Source: Nocardioides halotolerans DSM 19273
GTDB lineage: Bacteria; Actinomycetota; Actinomycetes; Propionibacteriales; Nocardioidaceae
DNA: 64,000 nucleotides
Assembly: GCF_000422805.1 (NCBI RefSeq)
Contig: NZ_AUGT01000020.1
Span: 62,001 to 126,000 of the forward strand
Direction of reading: 5' to 3'
Shown here piece after piece: positions 33,541-42,020 of this stretch. The notes beneath the pieces were generated by a model, which saw nothing but the letters and a program-made list of their open reading frames with translations, was not told where the DNA came from and did no database searches. How positions within the stretch are numbered: the first letter of the stretch is position 1; the number at the start of each line of letters is the position of its first letter. The translations under genes and the position numbers were made by a program.

Positions 33541-33592
33541 TTGCGCTGATTCGGTCTTGTTTCACGCGTGGAACAAGACCGATCCAGCGCAA
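33541..33592. repeat. 52-base long inverted repeat downstream of arcA
   Basis: A 16-bp stem (33551-33566 with 33567-33582, centre CACGCGTG, one G-U type pair) is extended by a 2x2 internal loop and an outer 8-bp stem TTGCGCTG/CAGCGCAA (33541-33548, 33585-33592). No T-run follows. It may stop transcription from arcA, but its size and form match the other long palindromes in the window. Confidence 0.65.
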
Positions 33593-33617
33593 TTGCGTCG
33601 ATTCGGCAGCACGGGGG

Positions 33618-34865
33618 TCAGGCCCCCAGCGGCTCCCGCGAGACCGGGCAGCTCATGCAGCGCGGGCCTCCCCGGCCCGAGCCCAGCTCGGAGCCGGCGA
33701 TGCGGACGACCTCGATGCCGGCGTCCTCGAGCCGCGCGTTGGTCTCGTCGTTGCGCTCGTAGGCGACGGCCACCCGTGGGGCGAGCGCGAGCGTGTTGTT
33801 GCCGTCGTCCCACTGCTCGCGCTCGGCGGTGACCGGGTCGAGGCCGGTGTCGATCTGGTGCAGCTTGTCGATGCCCATGGCCGCCGCAGCGGCGACGAGG
33901 AACGGCTCCGCCTTCCCGACCTCGAGCACGAGGCGGCCGCTGGCCTCGCGGTCACCTGTGGGGCGGACCGTGTAGGCGATCAGCGAGTCGGCCATGTTGG
34001 GGTAGACGACCATCTTGTCGACGTCGACGAGCGTGCAGATCGTGTCGAGGTGCATGGTCGCGCGCTCCTGCGCGATCGGGACGGCGAGCACCGTGTGCGC
34101 CAGGCCGGCCTCGAAGCACTGCCGCGCCAGCCGCTCGGCGCCGGCCGGCGTCGTGCGCTCGCCGCAGCCCACCGCGAGGACGCCCGGCGCGAGCAGCAGC
34201 ACGTCGCCGCCCTCGACGTGCTCGAGGTGCGCGCCGTGCATGCGCGGCGTGCCGACGAAGCGGGGGTGGCGGGTGTAGATCAGCTCGGTCAGCTCGGTCT
34301 CGCGCTTGCGCGCGGGCATCGCCAGCGACGTGATCGCGACCCGGTCGCGCACCCAGACCGACGAGTCGCGCGTGAAGAGCAGGTTGGGCAGCGGGTCGAT
34401 GAGGAAGTCGTCGAAGGCCAGCAGCGAGGTGACCAGGCCGAACCCGCCGCGCACCTCGTCGTTGCGGATCCCGGCGGTGAGGTACGTCGTGAGCTCCGCG
34501 GGGCTCGACTCGCCGAGCAGCCCCTCGAGGTAGCCGCTCATCGTGTCGCCGAGGTCGAGGTCGCGCAGCGCCTCCTCGATCGCGGCGGCCCGCGCCTCCT
34601 CCTGCTCGAGCGTCTCGGTGAGCAGGTCGGTGAGGTAGAGCACCTCGACCCCGCGCCGGCGCAGCTCGTCGGCGAACGCGTCGTGCTCGTCCTGCGCTCG
34701 CGACACCCACGGGATGCCGTCGAAGAGCAGCTTGTCGTTGTTGCGCGGGGTGAGCCGCTTGAGCTCGGGGCCGGGGCGGTGCAGCATCACGGTGCGCAGC
34801 CGTCCGACCTCGCTGTCCGCGCCGTGCGGCGGCGTCGCGGCGCTGTCCGGGGATCCCTGCGTCAT
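33618..34865 (-). CDS. arcA: Arginine deiminase
   Basis: The 415-residue enzyme turns arginine into citrulline and ammonia. Signatures are [17 protein letters not shown] near the N-terminus, FTRDSSVW (about 163-170), [17 protein letters not shown] with catalytic Glu and His (about 210-225), THMHLDT-like [11 protein letters not shown] (about 268), and the nucleophile Cys403 in [12 protein letters not shown]. Ornithine carbamoyltransferase and carbamate kinase, the usual partners for making ATP, are not adjacent, so it may serve nitrogen use or acid resistance instead. Confidence 0.92.
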   Translation of the reverse strand: MTQGSPDSAATPPHGADSEVGRLRTVMLHRPGPELKRLTPRNNDKLLFDGIPWVSRAQDEHDAFADELRRRGVEVLYLTDLLTETLEQEEARAAAIEEALRDLDLGDTMSGYLEGLLGESSPAELTTYLTAGIRNDEVRGGFGLVTSLLAFDDFLIDPLPNLLFTRDSSVWVRDRVAITSLAMPARKRETELTELIYTRHPRFVGTPRMHGAHLEHVEGGDVLLLAPGVLAVGCGERTTPAGAERLARQCFEAGLAHTVLAVPIAQERATMHLDTICTLVDVDKMVVYPNMADSLIAYTVRPTGDREASGRLVLEVGKAEPFLVAAAAAMGIDKLHQIDTGLDPVTAEREQWDDGNNTLALAPRVAVAYERNDETNARLEDAGIEVVRIAGSELGSGRGGPRCMSCPVSREPLGA

Positions 34866-34886
34866 GGGCCGAACTGTAGTCAGGGG

Positions 34887-35477
34887 TCAGCGCACGAGCT
34901 CGGTCAGCGTGAGCGCCGCGAGCAGCAGGCAGACCCCGGCGCCGACGAAGTGCAGGACGTGCAGCGACACGAACCGCAGCAGCGTGCGGCCCGCCAGCAC
35001 GGCGAGCCCGCTCACGAGCAGCAGCGCGCCGAGCGCGCCGACGAACACGCTCACCGGCGCCTCGTAGCGCGCGACCAGCGAGATCGTCAGCAGCTGGGAG
35101 AGGTCGCCCCACTCGGCCGCGAACAGCACCAGGAACGACGCCAGCACCGCCCGGAAGCCGGTGGCATTGGTGGCGCCCTCGACGTACTCCTCGCCCGAGG
35201 CCTGCTGGTGGCGCAGTCCCTCCCGCACCAGGATCACCGCTCCCGCCAGGAACAGCAGCAGCGCGACCGACTGCACGACCTCCTCGGGCAGGAACGACGC
35301 CGCGTGGCCGAGCAGCACCGCCACAGTCGTCTGCACGGCGAACGCCGCGCCGACGCCCAGCCAGACGAGCAGGGGCCGGTACTTCGTCGCGAGCACGAGC
35401 GTCGCGAGGAACGTCTTGTCGGGCAGCTCGACGACGAAGATGGCGCCGAAGGTCAGCGCGAGGGCGGCGAGGTCCAT
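34887..35477 (-). CDS. TMEM165/GDT1-family (UPF0016) cation transporter
   Basis: The 196-residue protein has six predicted transmembrane helices and the two family motifs, in variant form: ELPDKT (about 18-23) and EWGDLS (about 122-127). Family members export Mn2+ or Ca2+. In the usual E-x-G-D-K/R-T motif, Gly is replaced by Pro in the first copy, and Arg/Lys by Leu in the second. Its ATG overlaps the larC stop, so it is translated with the larB-larC pair, which may hint at a link to metal supply for the nickel cofactor. Confidence 0.82.
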   Translation of the reverse strand: MDLAALALTFGAIFVVELPDKTFLATLVLATKYRPLLVWLGVGAAFAVQTTVAVLLGHAASFLPEEVVQSVALLLFLAGAVILVREGLRHQQASGEEYVEGATNATGFRAVLASFLVLFAAEWGDLSQLLTISLVARYEAPVSVFVGALGALLLVSGLAVLAGRTLLRFVSLHVLHFVGAGVCLLLAALTLTELVR

Positions 35478-36664
35478 CAGGCGGTCAGCACCCGGGCGGC
35501 CGCCGTCGCCTCCGCCAGGACCTCGCGGACCGGCCGGTCGAGGGCGCGGGCGGCGCGCACGACGTCGTCGTACTCCGGCTGCGCGGTGACCACGAGACCG
35601 TCGAGCCGCGCGACCTTCACCGCGATCTCGAGGCCGCCCACCGTGACCGTCGTGGTCTCGCGGGGGAGCGCGTGCCGCGACACGGGGTAGTCGCGGATCC
35701 CGATCGTGGTGGTCTCCCGGAACACCGCCGCGCGCACCTCGGCAGCGCGGTCGGGGGCGACGAGAGCACGGAAGGTGTGCGCCGGGCGGCCCTTCTTCAT
35801 CAGGATCGGGGTGAGCCAGGCGTCGAGGGCGCCGGCCGCCATGACCGCGGCGATGACCTCCGGCCAGAGCCGGGGGTCGAGGTCGTCGACGTTGGTCTCG
35901 AGGACGAGCAGGTCGTCGGGGTCCTCGGCCCGTGGCACCGCGGTGCCGACGAGCAGGCGCAGCACGTTGGCGTGGCTCTCCGGGTCGCGACCGCCGGCAC
36001 CCACGCCGATGCCCGTGGTGGTCATCGCCGGCTGGGCGGCGTACGCCGTGGCGAGCGTGGTCAGCAGCGCGGCGCCGGTCGGCGTGCAGAGCTCGCCCTC
36101 GCCGGGTCCGGCGTACGACGGCACGCCGGTCAGCAGCGCGGCGACCGCCGGCGGCGGCACCGGTAGGACGCCGTGCGCACCGCGCACCGACCCCGAGCCG
36201 ACCGCGACCGGGCTCACCACGACCTCGCCCGCCGCGAGGTGCACGAAGCCCGCGCACACCCCGACCACGTCGGCGATCGCGTCGAGCGCGCCCACCTCGT
36301 GGAAGTGCACGTCCATCGGGTCGTGGCCGTGCACCGTGCCCTCGGCGACCGCGAGCCGCTCGAAGGCACGCAGCGCCAGGTCGCGGACGTCGTCGGCGAG
36401 CGGCGCCTCGAGCAGGAGCGTCCGGATGTCGCGCCAGGTGCGGTGGTGGGCCGAGTCGGCCACCTCCACGTGCACGCGGGTCGCGGCGAACCCGTGGCGG
36501 GTGGCCGCCTCGACCCGCAGCTCGACGGGCTCGGGCGAGACGGCGTCGACCGCCGTCCGGATCGTCTCGACCGGCACGCCCGCGCCGACCAGCGCGCCGA
36601 GCAGCATGTCGCCGCTCGCGCCCGACGAGGCGTCGACCCAGATCGTCGTCACGGTGCCGGTCAT
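35477..36664 (-). CDS. larC: Nickel-pincer cofactor biosynthesis protein LarC
   Basis: The 395-residue protein begins MTGTVTTIWVDASSGASGDM. It has HFHEVGALDAI (about 120-130), GIGVGAGGRDPE, and LETNVDDLDPRLW (about 247-259), the hallmarks of LarC, which inserts nickel into the pyridinium pincer cofactor (CTP-dependent cyclometallase). It overlaps larB by four bases. The start is the ATG at 36662-36664. The family often has a programmed frameshift between two parts; here the gene is one continuous frame. Confidence 0.92.
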   Translation of the reverse strand: MTGTVTTIWVDASSGASGDMLLGALVGAGVPVETIRTAVDAVSPEPVELRVEAATRHGFAATRVHVEVADSAHHRTWRDIRTLLLEAPLADDVRDLALRAFERLAVAEGTVHGHDPMDVHFHEVGALDAIADVVGVCAGFVHLAAGEVVVSPVAVGSGSVRGAHGVLPVPPPAVAALLTGVPSYAGPGEGELCTPTGAALLTTLATAYAAQPAMTTTGIGVGAGGRDPESHANVLRLLVGTAVPRAEDPDDLLVLETNVDDLDPRLWPEVIAAVMAAGALDAWLTPILMKKGRPAHTFRALVAPDRAAEVRAAVFRETTTIGIRDYPVSRHALPRETTTVTVGGLEIAVKVARLDGLVVTAQPEYDDVVRAARALDRPVREVLAEATAAARVLTA

Positions 36665-37338
36665 CGGGCGGCCCGCGCCACCCGCGCCGCGAAGACGCCC
36701 GCGCCGTACCCGTTGTCGATGTTGACCACGGTCACGCCGGGCGCGCAGGAGTTGAGCATGGCCAGGAGGGCGGCAAGACCGCCGAACGAGGCGCCGTAGC
36801 CGACGCTGGTCGGCACCGCGACGAGGGGTACGCCGGTCAGTCCGCCGACGACGGACGGCAGCGCGCCCTCCATGCCGGCCACGACGACCAGGCAGTCGGC
36901 CGCCTCGAGGCGGTCCTGGACGGCGAGCAGCCGGTGCAGCCCGGCGACCCCGACGTCCTCGATCACCTCGACGCCTGCGCCGTGCACGCGGATCGACAGC
37001 GCCGCCTCGGCCGCGACCGGGGCGTCACTGGTGCCGGCGGAGACGACGGCGACGGTGCCCCGGGGCTCCGGGAACGGGCCGAGGGTCGCGGCGCGCGCGA
37101 CCGCGTCGACGTTCGCCTCTGGCAGCGACGTCGCGACCTGCGCGAGCGCCTCCTCGGACAGCCGCGTCGCGAGCACCGCCCGGTCGGGGTGCCGCTCGTG
37201 GAGCGTCCGCAGGATCGCGATGACCTGGCCCGGCGTCTTGCCGGAGCCGAAGACGACCTCCGCGTCACCCGTGCGGCGGGCCCGGTCGAGGTCGACGCGC
37301 GCGAACCCGAGGTCCTCGGTCAACGGGTCCGGCTCCAC
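36661..37338 (-). CDS. larB: Nickel-pincer cofactor biosynthesis protein LarB
   Basis: The 225-residue protein carries AEVVFGSGKTPGQVIAILRT, TVAVVSAGTSDAPVAAEA, EVIEDVGVAGLHRLL, and VAGMEGALPSVVGGLTG, all LarB signatures. LarB carboxylates and hydrolyses nicotinic acid adenine dinucleotide, the first step toward the cofactor. LarE and the lactate racemase LarA are not in this window, so the enzyme that uses the cofactor is unknown. Confidence 0.92.
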   Translation of the reverse strand: MEPDPLTEDLGFARVDLDRARRTGDAEVVFGSGKTPGQVIAILRTLHERHPDRAVLATRLSEEALAQVATSLPEANVDAVARAATLGPFPEPRGTVAVVSAGTSDAPVAAEAALSIRVHGAGVEVIEDVGVAGLHRLLAVQDRLEAADCLVVVAGMEGALPSVVGGLTGVPLVAVPTSVGYGASFGGLAALLAMLNSCAPGVTVVNIDNGYGAGVFAARVARAAR

Positions 37339-37456
37339 CGGGTCAGGCTAGTCGCCGGCTGTCTCGCGCAGCGCCTCGAGGTGCCGCTCGTAGGTCAGTC
37401 GGTCGCCTCCGTGATGGCTGCCAGGTCGATCGGGCTGGCGATGAGACGAGCCGGCG

Positions 37457-38320
37457 TCAGGCGTGGTCCTCGCGGAAGGAGTCGGCGGGGTAGACGCCGA
37501 GGATCTTCACGTCGGTGGTGAAGAAGCGCAGCTCCTCGAGGGCGCGCGCGACGCCGGGGTCGGAGGGGTGGCCGTCGACCTCGGCGAGGAACTGCGTCGC
37601 GGTGAACCACCCGCCGACCATGTAGCTCTCGAGCTTGGTCATGTTCACGCCGTTGGTCGCGAAGCCACCGAGGGCCTTGTAGAGCGCCGCGGGCAGGTTG
37701 CGCACGTTGAAGATGAACGACGTCACGACCGGGCCGTTGCCGGGCGCCGCCTCGACGAGGTCGCGCGAGAGCACCACGAACCGCGTGGTGTTGTGGTCCT
37801 CGTCCTCGACGTCCTCCGCCAGCACGTCGAGCCCGTAGATCTCGGCCGCGAGCGGCGGTGAGATCGCGCCCTGGGTGGGGTCGCCGGCCTCGAGGATCTC
37901 GCGGGCGGCGCCGGCGGTGTCGCCGGAGATCACGGGGTTGAGGTCGTGTTCGCGGATGAACCTGCGGCACTGGCCCAGCGCGTGCACGTGGCTGTGCACC
38001 GTGCGGACCTGGTCGAGTCGCGCGCCGGGGATCCCGAGCAGCTGGAACCGGATGCGCAGGAAGTGCTCGGCCACGATGTGCAGCCCCGAGTCGGGCAGGA
38101 AGTGGTGGATGTCCGCGACCCGCCCCGCGATCGAGTTGTCGATCGGGATCATCGCGAGGTCCGCGCTGGGCTCGACCCCGGCGCCGCCCTCGACCGCCGC
38201 GAACACGTCCTCGAACGACGCGCACGGCACGGCCTCCAGGTCCGGGTAGTGCTCGCGGCACACCTGGTGGGAGTTGGCACCCGGCTCGCCCTGGTAGGCG
38301 ATGCGGCGCGGTTCGGTCAC
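37457..38320 (-). CDS. pheA: Prephenate dehydratase
   Basis: The 287-residue protein starts VTEPRRIAYQGEPGANSHQV. It has IPIDNSIAGRVADIHHFL, VHSHVHALGQCRRF, and the catalytic Thr region DHNTTRFVVLSR (about 180-191), followed by an ACT domain with GGFATNGVNMTKLESYMVGG that binds phenylalanine for feedback control. It makes phenylpyruvate for phenylalanine. The GTG start has TACGAT six bases upstream and no ribosome site (probably leaderless). It is divergent from the DUF4446 gene by 23 bases. Confidence 0.92.
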   Translation of the reverse strand: MTEPRRIAYQGEPGANSHQVCREHYPDLEAVPCASFEDVFAAVEGGAGVEPSADLAMIPIDNSIAGRVADIHHFLPDSGLHIVAEHFLRIRFQLLGIPGARLDQVRTVHSHVHALGQCRRFIREHDLNPVISGDTAGAAREILEAGDPTQGAISPPLAAEIYGLDVLAEDVEDEDHNTTRFVVLSRDLVEAAPGNGPVVTSFIFNVRNLPAALYKALGGFATNGVNMTKLESYMVGGWFTATQFLAEVDGHPSDPGVARALEELRFFTTDVKILGVYPADSFREDHA

Positions 38321-38326
38321 CGCCGC

Positions 38327-38336
38327 ATCGTAGTTT
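38327..38336. promoter_or_regulatory. Overlapping divergent -10 boxes of pheA and DUF4446 genes
   Basis: The 23-base gap between the two starts holds TACGAT on the minus strand (38332-38327) and TAGTTT on the plus strand (38331-38336), sharing two bases. Each is 6-7 bases before its start codon, so both mRNAs appear leaderless and the two promoters should exclude each other. Confidence 0.5.
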
Positions 38337-38343
38337 GGGAGGC

Positions 38344-38736
38344 GTGCTCCTGATCGTGGTGCCCACGGCGGTGGTGGCGCTCGCCGCCCTCGTCGCGGCC
38401 GTGGCCGCGCTGCGGCGTACGACGCGCCGCGGCGGCGACGTCGACGCCCTGCCCGAGGACGTCGTCGGGCTGCGGCAGGAGGTGGCCGCGCTGCGCGCCG
38501 AGGCCCGCGGAGCGCTGCGGCACGTCGGGCTGGTGCGCTACGACGCGTTCGCCGACGCGGGTGGCCGGCTCTCGTGGTCGATCGCGCTGCTCGACGACGG
38601 CGGCAACGGCGTGGTGCTGACCGCCATCCACGGCCGCAGCGAGGCCCGCAGCTATGCCAAGAGCATCGCCGCCTGGCGGTGCGAGCAACCGATGTCACCG
38701 GAGGAGGAGGACGCCGTGGCGTCCGCGAAGTCATGA
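38344..38736 (+). CDS. DUF4446-family membrane-anchored protein
   Basis: The 130-residue protein has one N-terminal transmembrane helix (VLLIVVPTAVVALAALVAAV), a coiled-coil stretch (LPEDVVGLRQEVAALRAE), then the conserved RHVGLVRYDAFADAGGRLSW and VVLTAIHGRSEARSYAK domain. The function is unknown. Similar proteins lie near pheA or parAB in actinobacteria and Firmicutes. It overlaps the next gene by four bases (ATGA). Confidence 0.82.
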   Translation: MLLIVVPTAVVALAALVAAVAALRRTTRRGGDVDALPEDVVGLRQEVAALRAEARGALRHVGLVRYDAFADAGGRLSWSIALLDDGGNGVVLTAIHGRSEARSYAKSIAAWRCEQPMSPEEEDAVASAKS

Positions 38737-39419
38737 CCCGTGACTGGGACGACCTCGCCGACGAGCTCGGCGTCCGGGCGGTCGCCGACGGCGAGCCGAC
38801 GCGCTGGTACGACGAGCTGTGGTCGGCCGCGGGTCGCGGCGACGTGCCGCTGCCGTGGGACCACACCGACCCGCACCCGCTGCTGGCCGAGTGGACCGCC
38901 CAGGGGGCGGCCGAGCGGACCGCGGAGCACGGCGACGGCGGCGGACGCCGCGCCGTCGTCGTCGGGTGCGGGCTGGGTGGGGACTCCGAGCACCTGGCGC
39001 GGGAGGGCTGGCGCACCACGGCGTTCGACATCTCGCCGGCCGCCGTGACGGCGGTCCGTGACCGCTACCCCGACTCGCCGGTCGACTACCGCACCGGTGA
39101 CCTGCTCGAGCTCACGCCCGACCTGCGCGGCGCCTTCGACCTCGTCGTCGAGATCTACACGCTCCAGGCGCTGCACCCGAGCCTGCGGGAGCGTGCCGTC
39201 GCGGGCGTGCGGGGGCTGCTTGCCCCGGGCGGCACCGCGCTCGTCGTCCAGGTCGTCCGCCGCGACGACCAGCCCCGCACCGCCGAGCCGCCGTGGCTGC
39301 TGACCCGCGCCGAGATGGAGGCCGTCGCCGGCGACGGTGTCGAGCTGGCGTCGCTCGACGAGGTGCTGCCGGCCGGCCGCGTCAACCCGCTGTGGCGGAT
39401 GCTGCTCACTCGCCCGTGA
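38733..39419 (+). CDS. SAM-dependent methyltransferase
   Basis: The 228-residue class I methyltransferase has motif I VVVGCGLGGDSEHLA (about 72-86), then TAFDISPAAVTAV (motif II) and FDLVVEIYTLQAL (motif IV). A short N-terminal region WYDELWSAAGRGDVPLPW resembles thiopurine or small-molecule methyltransferases. The substrate is unknown. It overlaps the DUF4446 gene and converges on the MarR gene. Confidence 0.8.
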   Translation: MTRDWDDLADELGVRAVADGEPTRWYDELWSAAGRGDVPLPWDHTDPHPLLAEWTAQGAAERTAEHGDGGGRRAVVVGCGLGGDSEHLAREGWRTTAFDISPAAVTAVRDRYPDSPVDYRTGDLLELTPDLRGAFDLVVEIYTLQALHPSLRERAVAGVRGLLAPGGTALVVQVVRRDDQPRTAEPPWLLTRAEMEAVAGDGVELASLDEVLPAGRVNPLWRMLLTRP

Positions 39420-40299
39420 CGAACCGCTGCAGCAGCAGCACCAGCCGCTTGGTCTCCCTGACCCCGAGGGTGCCGAGCCGCGTGGCGAGGGTCTCGTCAG
39501 CCAGCGCGCGGGCCTCGACGAGCGCGTCGGTCGCTCCGGGCCGCAGGTGCAGGACCTGCGTGCGCCGGTCCCACTCGAGCCGGCGCCGTTCGACGAGCCC
39601 GCGCTTCTCCAGGTGGTCGACCATCTGCACGACGCTCGCACCGCTGATCCCCAGCCGACGGCCGACCTCGGCCTGAGGGACGGGGCCGAGCGTCGCCAGC
39701 GTCGTGAGCAGGCCGAAGTGCGCCGGCGCGATGCCCAGAGGTCCCAGCGCCTCGGAGAACGTGCGATGCATGCGCAGGTGGACGCGCGTGATGAGGAAGC
39801 CCAGGCTCTCGAGCAGCGGCTCGGGCGTGTCGGCCGCCAGCTCGGCGCCGAGGATGCCGAGCAGCAGGCGGCGCAGCTCCTCGCGCTCGCCGAGTGAGAA
39901 CCCCGGGGTCAGCGCCTCCTCGAGGTCCTCCGCGTGCCGCCGCCACCGGCGCGCGGCCGCGGCGCCCTCCGGGGTGCGGGTGAGCGCGTAGGAGCGCCGG
40001 TCCTCCGGGTTGCGCACCCGCTTCACGAGCCCCTGGTCGGCGAGCTGGGCGGCCACCTTGACCATCGTGGTCCGGCTCACGTCGATCGTGTCGGCGATCG
40101 ACTGTTGCGACCGCGCCGTCCCGCCCGCGAGCGTGAGCAGCGCGGCGTAGGCGTGGATGTCCACGCCGGGCGGGAGCACCCGGGCCAGGTTCACCGTGAC
40201 CCGCGCCGCCGCCCGCCACATCAGGTGGCCAGGTTGGTCCTCGAGGCCCGGCAGCAGCTCGCGGCTGTCGGTGGCGTCGGCGAGGCCCACTTCGTCCAC
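39406..40299 (-). CDS. Tandem double-MarR regulator
   Basis: The 297-residue protein holds two complete MarR winged-helix domains in one chain: the first with QQSIADTIDVSRTTMVKVAA and RVRNPEDRRSYALTRT (about 30-140), the second with QAEVGRRLGISGASVVQMVD and RRRLEWDRRTQVLHLRP (about 165-285). Normal MarR proteins have one domain of about 150 residues and dimerise, so this is a covalent dimer. It is divergent from a drug exporter of the DHA2 type, which is the likely target. Confidence 0.85.
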   Translation of the reverse strand: MDEVGLADATDSRELLPGLEDQPGHLMWRAAARVTVNLARVLPPGVDIHAYAALLTLAGGTARSQQSIADTIDVSRTTMVKVAAQLADQGLVKRVRNPEDRRSYALTRTPEGAAAARRWRRHAEDLEEALTPGFSLGEREELRRLLLGILGAELAADTPEPLLESLGFLITRVHLRMHRTFSEALGPLGIAPAHFGLLTTLATLGPVPQAEVGRRLGISGASVVQMVDHLEKRGLVERRRLEWDRRTQVLHLRPGATDALVEARALADETLATRLGTLGVRETKRLVLLLQRFVTGE

Positions 40300-40317
40300 T
40301 CCCTGATCATTATGCGC

Positions 40318-40345
40318 TTGACGGATCTTCAGTCGGGCGTATCGT
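40318..40345 (+). promoter_or_regulatory. Promoter of the DHA2 exporter gene
   Basis: TTGACG (40318-40323) and TATCGT (40340-40345) are separated by 16 bases, an unusually good sigma-70-type promoter. The AT-rich leader that follows (40353-40380) holds an AATC...GATT dyad that could bind the divergent MarR protein. Confidence 0.55.
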
Positions 40346-40421
40346 ACACAAGGTAATCGTTAGGCAATTGATGATTTAGCGCATGACGATTCAACCACTC
40401 GTACCGACTGAAGAGGTGCTC

Positions 40422-41999
40422 ATGACCGAGCAGACCGCCGTCACCAGTCCCGACACCGCCGGGAGCCCCACCCGAGACCCCAAGTGGTGGACGCTCGTCG
40501 CCGTCTGCCTGGGCATCTTCATCCTGCTGCTCGACATCACGATCGTGAACGTCGCGCTGGTCGACATCCAGGCCGAGCTCGACGCGAGCCTCTCCGACCT
40601 CCAGTGGGTCATCGACGCCTACGCCCTCAGCCTGGCGGCGCTCCTCCTCACCGCCGGCTCGCTGGCCGACCTCTTCGGGCGGCGTCGGGTCTTCGTGATC
40701 GGGGCGCTGCTCTTCATGGCCGGCTCGATCGCGTGCGGGGCGGCGCAGGACATCCTCTTCCTCCAGCTCGCCCGCGCCTTCCAGGGCATCGGCGGCGCCG
40801 CGATGTTCGCGACCGCGCTCGCGCTCATCGCCTCGGCGTTCCACGGGCGCGACCGGGGTGTGGCCTTCGGCGCCTTCGGCGCCACGACGGGCGTCGCCGT
40901 CGCCATCGGCCCGGTGCTGGGCGGCGTGCTGACCAGCGGCATCTCGTGGCGGTGGATCTTCTTCGTCAACATCCCGATCTGCCTGCTCGCGATCTTCATC
41001 GGCCTGACCCGGGTCCGCGAGTCGCACGACCCGCGCGCGGGGCGCCCCGACTGGTTCGGGTTCGTCACGTTCAGCCTCGCGCTGGGGTCGCTGGTCTACG
41101 GCCTGATCCGGGCGGGGCAGACCGAGTGGGGCAACGGCCGCGTGGTCCTCTGCCTGGCCGCGGCCGCGGTGCTCCTCGCGGTGTTCGTCATCAGCCAGGT
41201 CAGGAACGACGACCCGATGTTCGACCTCGGGCTGCTCCGCAAGCCCACCTTCACCGGTGGCCTGATCGCGGCGTTCGGTGTCTCCGCCTCGGTGTTCTCG
41301 CTCCTCACGTTCCTCGTCATCTACGTCCAGAACGTCCTCGGCTACTCCGCCGTCGGCGCCGGCGTGCGCTTCCTGTTCCTGTCCGGGGCGGCGTTCGTCG
41401 CGGCCGCGGTCGCCGGACGCCTCACCGAGCACGTCCCGGCGAAGTGGCTGATCGCACCCGGCTTCGTCGCGCTCGGCGTGGGGCTGCTCCTCATCCGCGG
41501 CATCGAGGTCGACTCGTCGTGGACGCACCTGATCCCCGGTCTGCTCGTCAGCGGCGTCGGGGTCGGCATGATCAACACCCCACTCGCCTCGACCGCGGTC
41601 AGCGTGGTCGCGGTCGAGCGGTCCGGCATGGCGTCGGGCATCAACTCGACGTTCCGCCAGGTCGGCATCGCCACCGGCATCGCTGTGCTCGGCACGATCT
41701 TCAGCCACCGGGTCGCCGACGGGATCCGCGACGGTCTCGCCGGCACGCCCGCCGCCGGGCAGTCCGACCGGATCGCTGGCGCGGTCACCGGCGGCCGGAC
41801 CGACGCGGTGATCCAGTCGGCGCCCGAGGGCGCGCGCGACCACCTGGCTGCTGTCGCCACCTCGAGCTTCGTCGACGCGCTCAACCAGATCACGCTCATT
41901 GCGATGGTGGTGGCGTTCGTCGCGGCGGCCTGCTGCTTCGTGCTGATCCGCCAGCAGGACTTCGTGCAGCAGGGTCCCTCGGGCCCGCCGGCGGAGTAG
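40422..41999 (+). CDS. DHA2-type 14-helix MFS drug exporter
   Basis: The 525-residue transporter has the helix-1 motif LLDITIVNVALVDIQ (motif D1), motif A LADLFGRRRVFVIG, and motif C AIGPVLGGVLT, with about 14 hydrophobic helices. These are marks of proton-driven drug export of the EmrB/QacA type. The ATG at 40422 was chosen because AGAGG lies 6 bases upstream; an ATG at 40383 would add 13 residues. Control by the divergent double-MarR protein is likely. Confidence 0.9.
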   Translation: MTEQTAVTSPDTAGSPTRDPKWWTLVAVCLGIFILLLDITIVNVALVDIQAELDASLSDLQWVIDAYALSLAALLLTAGSLADLFGRRRVFVIGALLFMAGSIACGAAQDILFLQLARAFQGIGGAAMFATALALIASAFHGRDRGVAFGAFGATTGVAVAIGPVLGGVLTSGISWRWIFFVNIPICLLAIFIGLTRVRESHDPRAGRPDWFGFVTFSLALGSLVYGLIRAGQTEWGNGRVVLCLAAAAVLLAVFVISQVRNDDPMFDLGLLRKPTFTGGLIAAFGVSASVFSLLTFLVIYVQNVLGYSAVGAGVRFLFLSGAAFVAAAVAGRLTEHVPAKWLIAPGFVALGVGLLLIRGIEVDSSWTHLIPGLLVSGVGVGMINTPLASTAVSVVAVERSGMASGINSTFRQVGIATGIAVLGTIFSHRVADGIRDGLAGTPAAGQSDRIAGAVTGGRTDAVIQSAPEGARDHLAAVATSSFVDALNQITLIAMVVAFVAAACCFVLIRQQDFVQQGPSGPPAE

Positions 42000-42020
42000 C
42001 GCCCGGGCTGGCTGAGCTCG

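Noticed and set aside
33858..35690. 610-codon plus-strand frame over arginine deiminase and GDT1 genes
   Set aside because: Antisense to two well-supported genes; rich in Arg, Gln and His with no motif.
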